This document shows, one piece after another, positions 8,658-15,809 of a DNA stretch of 64,000 nt. Position 1 is the stretch's first letter. Every line of letters starts with the position of its first letter. The stretch is from Streptomyces fildesensis (GTDB lineage: Bacteria; Actinomycetota; Actinomycetes; Streptomycetales; Streptomycetaceae): assembly GCF_016107395.1 (NCBI RefSeq), contig NZ_JAAIKO010000014.1, positions 88,121 through 152,120 on the forward strand, given 5' to 3'. The translations under genes were made by a program, and so were the position numbers. The notes under the pieces were generated by a model. It searched no databases. It was not told the origin of the DNA and was given only the letters and a program-made list of their open reading frames with translations.

Positions 8658-9265
8658 TCCGCCGAGGGGTCGCGGCCGAGACCGATGCCCAGCCCCTTGA
8701 GGTACGCCTCCTTCCGCACCCACGCCCGCGCGAAGGCGGCGGGCCGCTCCGGCGGCTCCAGGGCGCCGAGTTCGGCGATCTCCACCCGGTGCATCACGGA
8801 GGCGATGTCCGCCACCGCGTCATCGGACGGGACGGTCTCCACATCCACCCCCACCGGGGTCGCGGCGAACGCCAGGAGGGCGAAGCTGCCGCTGTGCGAC
8901 AGCGAGAAGTGCACACCGCCGCCCGCCACGGCGGGACGGCCGTGCGGCCCGCCGCACCCCGGGCAGTCCTCCCGGACCAGCCGTACGTTTCCGGGGGCGC
9001 TGCCGAGCTGGGCGCCGAGCAGCAGCCGCAGTCCGACGTGCACGGCGCGGTAGCAGTCCCGGTCGGCGTCGGCGCGGAACGCCGCGGCGCTGCGCAGTTC
9101 CTGCGGGTCGAGGACGTCGGACGCCAGCCGCGCCGCGAAGTCGGCGTGCCGGGCCGCGTTCACCAGCCACAGCCGCGGCGGGTCGCCGGGGGCGGGAAGC
9201 GCCATCCGCTCGACCCGTGCCACCGGGTCGAGCTCGCTGGGAACGCGTATCGCGGCCGTATCCAC
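8510..9265 (-). CDS. Sfp-type 4'-phosphopantetheinyl transferase
   Basis: 251 residues in the Sfp/AcpT family, which activates carrier proteins of fatty-acid, polyketide and peptide synthases. Motifs: CPGCGGPHGRP, VHFSLSHSGSFALLAF, VGVDVE (Mg-binding Asp/Glu) and FARAWVRKEAYLKGLGIGL (the WxxKEAxxK signature). GTG 9265 is chosen because a TACGAT -10 box ends six bases upstream, as in leaderless Streptomyces transcripts. ATG 9205 (231 residues) is the alternative. It could activate the ACP of the cluster near 44.5 kb, but a distant single-copy Sfp may serve many synthases. Confidence 0.85.
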   Translation of the reverse strand: MDTAAIRVPSELDPVARVERMALPAPGDPPRLWLVNAARHADFAARLASDVLDPQELRSAAAFRADADRDCYRAVHVGLRLLLGAQLGSAPGNVRLVREDCPGCGGPHGRPAVAGGGVHFSLSHSGSFALLAFAATPVGVDVETVPSDDAVADIASVMHRVEIAELGALEPPERPAAFARAWVRKEAYLKGLGIGLGRDPSADYVGTGETPAAGPAGWSIADVAVGENRAAAVAVADPGAADITPSAATAH

Positions 9266-9271
9266 CCGGTC

Positions 9272-9277
9272 ATCGTA
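9272..9277 (-). promoter_or_regulatory. -10 box of a probable leaderless promoter (Sfp gene)
   Basis: TACGAT on the minus strand, separated by six bases (gaccgg) from GTG 9265. The spacing places transcription start at or within a base of the start codon. No clear -35 hexamer. Confidence 0.4.
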
Positions 9278-9368
9278 GATCGTCGGCGGTTCCCGGCTGG
9301 GCGGACCCGATGGCGGGCGCGGCGGCGAGCCCCGGCGGACCGAACGCGTCCGGCGCCCTGCTCGGTGG

Positions 9369-9374
9369 CAGACT
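9369..9374 (+). promoter_or_regulatory. -10 box of a probable leaderless promoter (PTH2 gene)
   Basis: CAGACT lies six bases before GTG 9381 on the plus strand, facing away from the Sfp promoter. It differs from the TANNNT consensus only at the first base. Confidence 0.35.
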
Positions 9375-9380
9375 GTGGCC

Positions 9381-10070
9381 GTGACCAGCATCGACCGCGA
9401 CGCGGCGCCCCAGTTCGTCCTCCCGCTCGTCGTCCGCATCGAGAAGGACGACCCGCCGGCGCGCACCGACGCCCTGGAGACCGCGGCGCGCGCCGTGCTC
9501 ACCCTGCTGTCCGACGAACGGGCCGCGGGCGACGGCGAATGGGCCGAGGCGGTACGCGACTGGCAGGACGCCCGGATCCGCAAGGTCGTCCGCCGGGCGC
9601 GCGGCTCGGAGTGGCGCCGGGCCGGATATCTGCCGGGCATCACCGTGACCGGGCTGGAGGCCGAGGTACGGGTCTATCCGCCGGTCCCGCTGGACGGCTG
9701 GCCCAAGGTGCTGGCGAAGCTCCAGGTCTCGGGCACCGAACTGGACGATCCGGAACCCCCGCCCGTGGCGGAGGCCGGGCTGCCGGTGCTCTGGATGAAC
9801 CCGGAGCTCGACATGTCCGCGGGCAAGGCCATGGCCCAGGCGGGCCACGGCGCGCAGCTCGCCTGGTGGGAACTGACGGACGCCGAACGCACCGCGTGGC
9901 GCGACGCCGGTTTCCCGCTCGCGGTCCGCACTCCGGCGCCCGCCCAATGGCCGGCGCTCACCGGCTCCGGCCTGCCCGTGGTGCGCGACGCCGGTTTCAC
10001 CGAGATCGTCCCCGGCTCCTGCACCGTCGTCTCCGACTACCTCCCGCTGCGCCGCACCACCAGCGCGTGA
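9381..10070 (+). CDS. Peptidyl-tRNA hydrolase, PTH2-type domain
   Basis: 229 residues. The C-terminal half carries the PTH2 core: MNPELDMSAGKAMAQAGHGAQLAW (Lys and His of the active-site region) and a late GFTEIVPGSCTVVSDYLP. The N-terminal 110 residues are a less conserved region found in actinobacterial members. Such enzymes release tRNA from stalled peptidyl-tRNA. Two GTG codons (9375, 9381) are possible; 9381 fits the -10 box spacing. Divergent from the Sfp gene across a short promoter region. Confidence 0.8.
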   Translation: MTSIDRDAAPQFVLPLVVRIEKDDPPARTDALETAARAVLTLLSDERAAGDGEWAEAVRDWQDARIRKVVRRARGSEWRRAGYLPGITVTGLEAEVRVYPPVPLDGWPKVLAKLQVSGTELDDPEPPPVAEAGLPVLWMNPELDMSAGKAMAQAGHGAQLAWWELTDAERTAWRDAGFPLAVRTPAPAQWPALTGSGLPVVRDAGFTEIVPGSCTVVSDYLPLRRTTSA

Positions 10071-10207
10071 CACCGGGCGGGCGACGGGCCCGCACCGGCA
10101 CGGGAACCTCAAATCAAGCTCTGAACCGGCCACCCACAGGGTTCGCCCGGTCCCGGCGGGGCCATCACCCCGGCACGGCGTGTGCGGGAAACGCGGAGGG
10201 GGACGGC

Positions 10208-11056
10208 ATGAAGGACTTGGGTACAGGTATCGGCTGGCGGCCGGAGATCGCGGACGCGATCGCGGAGCTGCCCGGTGTCGACTGGGTGGAGGTCGTCTCG
10301 GAGAACCTCTGCGCCGATCACCTCCCGGAACCGCTGCGGCGGCTGCGCGAAAGCGGCACGACGGTGATCCCGCACGGGGTCTCGCTGGGCCTGGGCGGCG
10401 CGGAGCGCCCCGACCCCGGCCGGCTGGCGGCGCTCGCCACGCGGATCGGGCTGCTGGGGGCGCCGCTCGTCAGCGAGCACATCGCGTTCGTGCGGGCCGG
10501 CGGGCCGCTGACCGGTTCGCCGCGGCTGGAGGCCGGGCACCTGCTGCCCGTACCCCGCACCCGCGACGCGCTCGACGTGCTCTGCGCGAACGTCCGCATC
10601 GCGCAGGACGCGCTGCCCGTGCCGCTCGCGCTGGAGAACATCGCGCCGCTGCTCGGCTGGCCCGACGAGGAGTTCAGCGAGGGCGAGTTCCTGTACGAGC
10701 TGGTGGAGCGCACCGGCGTACGGCTGCTCATCGACGTCGCCAATCTGCACACCAACCATGTGAACCGGGGCGAGGACCCGGTCGCGGTGCTCGACGAACT
10801 GCCGCTGGAGGCCATCGCCTACGTCCATGTGGCGGGCGGGACCGAGAAGGACGGCGTCTGGCACGACACGCACGCCCATCCGGTGACCCGGCCGGTGCTG
10901 AACGTGCTCGCGGCGCTGCGCGAGCGGATCCGGCCGCCGGGCGTCCTGCTGGAGCGGGACGACAACTTCCCGTCCGCGGCCGAACTCGCCGCGGAACTCG
11001 CGGCGATCCGCGGTGTCCCGTCGGCGGAGCGGCCCCAGGAGGCGCACTGTGTCTGA
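10208..11056 (+). CDS. DUF692 / MNIO multinuclear iron oxygenase (MbnB/TglH-like)
   Basis: 282-residue TIM-barrel protein of the DUF692 family, now known as multinuclear non-heme iron oxidative enzymes (MbnB, TglH, ChrH), which usually modify cysteines in ribosomal peptides. Candidate metal ligands are all present: IPHGVSL, SEHIAFV, LALENIAPL, LIDVANLHTNH, YVHVAGG, HDTHAHPV and LERDDNFP. ATG 10208 has a strong GGAGGGGGA RBS. It overlaps the SCO6045-like gene by eight bases, so the products are probably partners. Two further genes encode a Cys-Gly-tailed membrane protein and its paralogue. The substrate is inferred, not known. Confidence 0.9.
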   Translation: MKDLGTGIGWRPEIADAIAELPGVDWVEVVSENLCADHLPEPLRRLRESGTTVIPHGVSLGLGGAERPDPGRLAALATRIGLLGAPLVSEHIAFVRAGGPLTGSPRLEAGHLLPVPRTRDALDVLCANVRIAQDALPVPLALENIAPLLGWPDEEFSEGEFLYELVERTGVRLLIDVANLHTNHVNRGEDPVAVLDELPLEAIAYVHVAGGTEKDGVWHDTHAHPVTRPVLNVLAALRERIRPPGVLLERDDNFPSAAELAAELAAIRGVPSAERPQEAHCV

Positions 11057-11534
11057 CGCCGACAGCGCCGCCGCACGGCAGCGGCTCGCGCTCGCGCAGA
11101 CGGCGCTGCTCTCCGCGCTGGTGGCGGGCACCCCCGTCCCGGAGGGTTTCGACCGCGGCCGGATCGGCGTCCAGTCGCGGGCCCTCGCGGCCAAGCGCGC
11201 CGATGTGACCGCCAAGGTGGCCCCGGAACTGCCGGAAATCCTCGGCGACCGCTACCGTCCCGCCTTCCTGCGGTACGCGGCCACGCACCCGCTGCAGGGC
11301 GGCTACCGCCTCGACGCGCTGTGCTTCGCGGAGCATGTGCTGGACGATGACGCGGAAGCGCTCGACGACGCCACCCGCCGTCTGCTGGACGGCTGGTGGC
11401 GGGAGCGCTCGGGTCCCGCGCCGCTGTCCGCGGCCGCCCGCCCCGGCCGCCTCGTGCGGACCGGACGGTTCGGCCGGTTCGGCCGGTTCGGCCGGATCAT
11501 GGACGCCGCGCGCACCGCGCTGCCGGGAAGGTGA
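11049..11534 (+). CDS. SCO6045-like partner of the MNIO enzyme
   Basis: 161 residues. The central part (about 25-90) matches what I recall of the SCO6045-like C-terminal domain: PVPEGFDRGRIGVQSRALAAKRADVTAKVAPELPEIL, LGDRYRPAFLRYA and a GGYRLDALCFAEHVL segment. The C-terminus contains three near-identical FGR triplets encoded by a 9-bp tandem repeat. No enzymatic motifs or signal peptide. The GTG start lies inside the MNIO gene (8-base overlap). By analogy with MbnC and other MNIO partner proteins it may present the substrate to the enzyme; that role is inference. Confidence 0.75.
   Translation: MSDADSAAARQRLALAQTALLSALVAGTPVPEGFDRGRIGVQSRALAAKRADVTAKVAPELPEILGDRYRPAFLRYAATHPLQGGYRLDALCFAEHVLDDDAEALDDATRRLLDGWWRERSGPAPLSAAARPGRLVRTGRFGRFGRFGRIMDAARTALPGR
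11466..11495 (+). repeat. Threefold 9-bp tandem repeat (FGR codons)
   Basis: CGGTTCGGC-type units repeat three times with a 9-bp period, giving GRFGRFGRFGR near the end of the SCO6045-like protein. Slippage at this array would add or remove whole FGR units without changing frame. Confidence 0.7.
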
Positions 11535-11539
11535 CCTCG

Positions 11540-12568
11540 ATGAACGTCATGACCGGCCTCATGCTCACCGTGTACCTGCTGATCGCCGCCACCTCGGCGT
11601 ACCTCGTCGGGGAGAAGATCCGCGCCCGCCGCTTCACCCGGCCGTACCACGGCGACATCCCCCGGGATCCGCTGGAGACCGCCTTCCTGGCCGGCGGTCC
11701 GGGCCGGGTCGCCGACACCGTGATCGCGGCGATGCACGCGGACGGCCGGATCGCCGTGGACGCTTCAGGACAGCTGACCGTGCTCCGGCCGGTCGCATCG
11801 AATCCGGTCGAGACCGCCCTGCTGGAGGCCTGCGGCGCCGAGTGGGGCGGCGGCCTGCGCCAGGTCCGTACAGCGGTGCTGACCGGATCTCCGGTGCAGT
11901 CGATCGGCGACCGGCTCGCCCGCCGCGGCCTGTTCTTCCAGCCCGAGGTGCACCGCAGATGGCGGCGGGTGTCGACGCTGCACAAGACCGTCTGGTGCCT
12001 GCTGCTGTTCCTGTCGCTGGCGGAGGTGATGCCGCACCTCGTCGTCGGTTCAGGGCTGCCGCTGTTCGTCCGGGTGCTGCCGGGGCTCGCCGTCGGGCTC
12101 TTCGTCCTCCTGACGTGCTCGGCGCCGCGCGGCCGGCTCACACCGGCCGGCAAGCGGGTGCTGCACGGGCTGCGGCTCAGCAACCGTCCGCTGCTGGCCT
12201 CCCGCACCGCCTCCACCGGCTCGGACGCCACCATGCTGTTCGCGCTGGCCGGTGCCGCCTCGATCCAGGACACCGTCCTGCGCGACCAGTTGGCGCAGTC
12301 CTCGCAGCCGTCGTCCGACGCGTCCGACCCGGGCTCGTGGGGCGATGCCGCGGGCGGCTGGGCCGGCGGCGGCACCAGCTGCGGTGGTTCCGCTTCGAGT
12401 TGCGGAGGGTCGTCGTCGAGCTGCGGTGGCGGGGGCGGATCCGCGTCGAGCTGCGGCGGCGGCTCGGGATCCGGTTGCGGTTCGAGTTCGGGGTCGAGCT
12501 GCGGTTCGAGTTCCGGTTCCAGCTGCGGATCCAGCTCGGGATCCAGTTGCGGCAGCAGCAGTTCGTAA
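11540..12568 (+). CDS. TIGR04222-type membrane protein with Cys-Gly/Ser-rich C-terminal tail
   Basis: 342 residues. A TM helix opens the protein (about 4-20), then a cytoplasmic TIGR04222-like region with LETAFLAGGPGRVADTVIAAMHADGRI. Two helices follow near 155-195. The last about 70 residues are almost only Gly, Ser and Cys: eight cysteines, each followed by Gly, spaced 7, 7, 10 and then 8 residues apart, ending SSCGSSSS. ATG 11540 is preceded by GGAAGG, five bases after the SCO6045-like stop. The multi-Cys tail beside an MNIO enzyme makes it the likely substrate, a membrane-anchored counterpart of MNIO precursor peptides. Family name is from memory. Confidence 0.8.
   Translation: MNVMTGLMLTVYLLIAATSAYLVGEKIRARRFTRPYHGDIPRDPLETAFLAGGPGRVADTVIAAMHADGRIAVDASGQLTVLRPVASNPVETALLEACGAEWGGGLRQVRTAVLTGSPVQSIGDRLARRGLFFQPEVHRRWRRVSTLHKTVWCLLLFLSLAEVMPHLVVGSGLPLFVRVLPGLAVGLFVLLTCSAPRGRLTPAGKRVLHGLRLSNRPLLASRTASTGSDATMLFALAGAASIQDTVLRDQLAQSSQPSSDASDPGSWGDAAGGWAGGGTSCGGSASSCGGSSSSCGGGGGSASSCGGGSGSGCGSSSGSSCGSSSGSSCGSSSGSSCGSSSS
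12365..12565 (+). repeat. Low-complexity region encoding the Cys-Gly/Ser tail
   Basis: Approximate tandem units of 21-24 bp, each encoding SSCGG or SSCGS, repeat eight times up to the stop codon at 12566-12568. Synonymous codons vary between units (agc, tcg, agt; tgc throughout for Cys), so the protein pattern is conserved better than the DNA. This suggests selection on the peptide rather than recent slippage alone. Confidence 0.7.
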
Positions 12569-12641
12569 CGGGCCGGCCGCCGCACGGGTCGATCCGCGAA
12601 ATTCCCGGCGGAGTGTCACTACCGTCGAGTAGAAATCCCTT

Positions 12642-13382
12642 ATGTGGATGCTGTTCCTTCTCGTCGCGTGCGTCGCGGCGGTCGTCTCCTGCGCGCGTCT
12701 GTGCCGGGCCGCGATCGCCGCGGGCGCTCTGCCCGCAGCCGGGCCCGGCGGCCGGCCCCAGGTCGCCGGACTCGGGCTGTACGAGACGGCGTTCCTGTCC
12801 GGCGGACCGCGCCGGGTCACCGATCTGACGCTGGTCTCGATGGCGGGCGAGCAGCGGCTGCTGCTCGCGCACACCGGGTGGGCGACAGTGGTCGACGCCG
12901 AGGGCCGTGACGATCTCGAACGGTCGCTGATCGCCTCCATCGGGCCGGACGGCCAGTCCCCGGTCGCCGCGATACGGGTGGCGCACGCCGCGGCCGGCGC
13001 CATCCGCGCCCTCGGGGAACGGCTCGTGGGCGACGGCCTCGCGGTGCCGGCGGCGGCCCGGGAGAGCGTCACCGCCGGGATCCGGCAGGTGCGCGGCGCC
13101 ATACTCCTGAACCTGCTGATGGCCGGCGCCGCCCTGGTCCTGTCGGCGGGCGGGCAGCCCGACGGTGGCCAGGCGCAGGCCTGGTTCGCGCTGCCGCTGC
13201 TGCTGACCACCGGGTGCTGGATCATCGCCCGCGTGGAGGTCCATCCGTACACCCGCTGGGCCTCCCCTGCCGGGCAGGACGCGCTGCGCGCCGTTCCGGA
13301 CGGCCCCGGCCCGCTCAGCGCGCTGGCGGTGCGCGGCCCGGCCGCGCTGCTGGACCCGGCGCAGCGGGCCGCGCTCGGCTGA
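12642..13382 (+). CDS. Second TIGR04222-like membrane protein, no Cys tail
   Basis: 246 residues. An N-terminal membrane helix (1-25) is followed by LYETAFLSGGPRRVTDLTLVSMAGEQRL, closely paralleling the ETAFLAGGPGRV region of the upstream protein, and later by two hydrophobic helices (about 145-195). The C-terminus is ordinary and lacks the Cys-Gly tail, so the pair could be a substrate and a structural partner. ATG 12642 lies 73 bases after the upstream stop. Probably the last gene of the MNIO module. Confidence 0.7.
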   Translation: MWMLFLLVACVAAVVSCARLCRAAIAAGALPAAGPGGRPQVAGLGLYETAFLSGGPRRVTDLTLVSMAGEQRLLLAHTGWATVVDAEGRDDLERSLIASIGPDGQSPVAAIRVAHAAAGAIRALGERLVGDGLAVPAAARESVTAGIRQVRGAILLNLLMAGAALVLSAGGQPDGGQAQAWFALPLLLTTGCWIIARVEVHPYTRWASPAGQDALRAVPDGPGPLSALAVRGPAALLDPAQRAALG

Positions 13383-13490
13383 CCACCCCGGCCGGGGTGG
13401 TCGGGGACGACACCCGCCGCTTGTCCTTTACTTCATCCACCACCGCCCCAAGGATCCCTTTTGTCATGACCTGACACGAGAGGATCATCG

Positions 13491-15062
13491 GTGCGATCAA
13501 TTGCCCTGTACGGCGTCGCAGGAACCCTGGCGCTGAGCACCCTGGCCATCGCTCCCCCCGGATCGGCGGCGCCGGGACCGCCGCACGGCGACCGGGTGGC
13601 CGAGGCGCGCGGCGCGGCCGTCGCCGCCGAGCGCGCCGCTCTGGCCGGGGTGACGTTCGGCAGGTGCGCCGGCGCGACCCGGCTGCCCGCCTCGGTCCGG
13701 TGCGGCACCGTGTCAGTACCGCTGGACTACGCCCGGCCGGACGGCGAGCGGATCAACCTGGTCATCAGCCGGGTCGCCGCCACCGGGCCGGCCGGCGAGC
13801 GGCAGGGTGCCCTGGTCTACAACCCCGGCGGACCCGGCGGCTCGGGGCTGTACTTCCCGCTGTTCAGCGTCCTGAAGGTCAAGGAGTACGCCAAGGCCGC
13901 CCGCGCCTACGACTTCGTGGGCTTCGACCCGCGCGGGGTCGGCCGGTCCGCGCCCATCTCCTGCGAAGCCCCGGCGGACTACGTCAAGGCCCCCACCCGC
14001 GACCCACGGCCGACGAGCGAGCGCGACAAGCAGGCCCGGATCGAAGACGCGAAGGCGTACGCCGAAGGCTGCGAGCGGCGCTCCGGGCATCTGCTGCCGT
14101 ACCTCACCTCGCTCAACAGCGCCCGCGACCTCGATGTCATCCGCGCCGCGCTCGGCGAACGCAAGCTCAACTTCTACGGCGCGTCCTACGGCACGTACCT
14201 CGGCGCGGTGTACGCGACGCTCTTCCCCCGGCATGTGCGCCGCATGGTCTTCGACAGCGTCGTCGATCCCGACCCGCGCCAGATCTGGTACCAGGCCAAC
14301 CTGGAGCAGGACGCCGCCTTCGAGATCCGCTGGGCCGACTGGCGCGACTGGGTGGCCAAGTACGACTCCGCGTACCACCTGGGCACCGACCGGACGCAGG
14401 TGCAGGAGGCCTACGACGCGGTGCGCGCCGAGCTGGCCGTGCGGCCGGCGGGCGGCGTGGTCGGCCCCGGCCAGCTGCAGGCCGCCTACCTGGGCGCCGG
14501 GTACTACGACGACACCTGGCCGGAGCTGGCCGCAGCCCTGTCCGCGTATGTCCACGGCGACCCGAAGCCGCTGATCACCGAGGCCTCCCCCAACCCCGCC
14601 AGGGCCGTCGAGAACGAGAACGGCAACGCGGTCTACACGGCCGTCGAGTGCGCCGACTCGCCCTGGCCGCGCGACTGGTTCACCTGGGACCGCGACAACA
14701 CCGCGCTGGCCCGCACCGCCCCCTTCGAGACCTGGGACAACGCCTGGATGAACCTGCCGTGCGCCTTCTGGAAGGGACCGCACCGGCAGCCCCTGGAGGT
14801 GCGCACGTTCGGCCATGAACTGCCGCCGGTGCTCCTCGTCTCCGCCGAGCGCGACGCCGCGACCCCGCACGCGGGCGCCGTGGAACTCCAGCGCCGGCTG
14901 CCCCGTTCCGTGCTCCTCACCGAGCGCCGCTCCGGCTCGCACGGCGTGGCGTACGGCTCCAACACTTGCGTCAACAACCGCGTCGACGCGTATCTCCTGC
15001 GCGGTGAAACGGGAACGGACCGCACGCCGACGTGCGGTCCGCATCCCGAGCCCAAGCCGTAG
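13491..15062 (+). CDS. Secreted alpha/beta-hydrolase, tripeptidyl aminopeptidase family (S33)
   Basis: 523 residues with a signal peptide (about 1-27, cut near GSAAPG). The oxyanion region YNPGGPGGSG, FDPRGVGRS and the nucleophile elbow GASYGTYLG (Ser near 228) are clear. The C-terminal TAP-like domain has LLVSAERDAATP (Asp) and SGSHGVAYGSNTC (His). These are the hallmarks of Streptomyces mycelium-associated tripeptidyl peptidases (Slp/Tap), which cleave tripeptides from extracellular proteins. Two Cys pairs may form disulfides. A hairpin terminator lies within the last codons. Convergent with hemQ, with eight bases between the two stops. Confidence 0.9.
   Translation: MRSIALYGVAGTLALSTLAIAPPGSAAPGPPHGDRVAEARGAAVAAERAALAGVTFGRCAGATRLPASVRCGTVSVPLDYARPDGERINLVISRVAATGPAGERQGALVYNPGGPGGSGLYFPLFSVLKVKEYAKAARAYDFVGFDPRGVGRSAPISCEAPADYVKAPTRDPRPTSERDKQARIEDAKAYAEGCERRSGHLLPYLTSLNSARDLDVIRAALGERKLNFYGASYGTYLGAVYATLFPRHVRRMVFDSVVDPDPRQIWYQANLEQDAAFEIRWADWRDWVAKYDSAYHLGTDRTQVQEAYDAVRAELAVRPAGGVVGPGQLQAAYLGAGYYDDTWPELAAALSAYVHGDPKPLITEASPNPARAVENENGNAVYTAVECADSPWPRDWFTWDRDNTALARTAPFETWDNAWMNLPCAFWKGPHRQPLEVRTFGHELPPVLLVSAERDAATPHAGAVELQRRLPRSVLLTERRSGSHGVAYGSNTCVNNRVDAYLLRGETGTDRTPTCGPHPEPKP
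15016..15041. terminator. Hairpin terminator inside the 3' end of the protease gene
   Basis: Ten-bp perfect stem (15016-15025 with 15032-15041) and a six-base loop. It sits within the final codons of the secreted hydrolase and just beyond the hemQ stop, so it may serve both convergent genes. Confidence 0.55.
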
Positions 15063-15070
15063 CGCCAGCC

Positions 15071-15805
15071 TTACGCCAGGCCGGCCACCAGCTCGCCGAT
15101 CTCCTTGCGCCGCCCGGTGTAGAACGGCACCTCCTCGCGTACGTGCATCCGTGCCTCGGATGCGCGGAGGTGCCGCATCAGGTCGACGATGCGGTGCAGT
15201 TCGTCCGCCTCGAAGGCGAGGATCCACTCGTAGTCGCCGAGCGTGAAGGCCGGGACGGTGTTGGCCCGCACGTCCGGGAAGCCGCGCGCCATCTTGCCGT
15301 GGTCGGCGAGCATCCGGCGGCGGTCCTCGTCGGGCAGCAGGTACCAGTCGTAGGAGCGCACGAACGGGTAGACGCTGACGTACTTGCGCACGGTCTCGTC
15401 GGCGATGAACGCCGGGACGTGCGACTTGTTGAACTCCGCGGGGCGGTGCAGCGCCATGTTCGACCAGACCGGGACCATCGCGCGGCCGAGCCGGGTGCGG
15501 CGGAAGAGGTTGTAGGCCTCCTGCAGCGCCTCCGCGGTCTCCGCGTGCCACCAGATCATGAGGTCGGCGTCCGCCCGGAGCCCCGACACGTCGTAGGTGC
15601 CGCGTACCGTGACGTCCTTCGCGGCGAGCTGCGCGAACAGCTCCTCCACCTCGTCGGCGTATCCGGAGCGGTCCTCGGGCAGCACGTCGCGCAGCCGGAA
15701 GACGGACCAGAGGGTGTAGCGGATGATCTCGTTGAGATCCTTCGCCTTCTTGCCGGCGTTCGGAGTCCTGTCCGGGGCGTCGGGAGCAGCAGTCGAGTCA
15801 GTCAT
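15071..15805 (-). CDS. hemQ: Coproheme decarboxylase HemQ (chlorite-dismutase family)
   Basis: 244 residues. Family signatures include YTLWSVFRLRDVLP, GTYDVSGLRADADLMIWWH, YPFVRSYDWYLLP and HGKMARGF, where the His is the likely proximal heme ligand. In Gram-positive bacteria HemQ converts coproheme III to heme b using peroxide, the last step of the coproporphyrin-dependent route. Located four bases after hemY on the same strand, consistent with the consecutive reactions. Length is normal for actinobacterial HemQ. Confidence 0.93.
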   Translation of the reverse strand: MTDSTAAPDAPDRTPNAGKKAKDLNEIIRYTLWSVFRLRDVLPEDRSGYADEVEELFAQLAAKDVTVRGTYDVSGLRADADLMIWWHAETAEALQEAYNLFRRTRLGRAMVPVWSNMALHRPAEFNKSHVPAFIADETVRKYVSVYPFVRSYDWYLLPDEDRRRMLADHGKMARGFPDVRANTVPAFTLGDYEWILAFEADELHRIVDLMRHLRASEARMHVREEVPFYTGRRKEIGELVAGLA

Positions 15806-15809
15806 GCCG

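Noticed and set aside
8682..9265. Sfp gene as part of a local biosynthetic cluster
   Set aside because: No carrier protein or synthase within 30 kb on either side other than the distant ACP; the neighbouring remnants are suggestive only.
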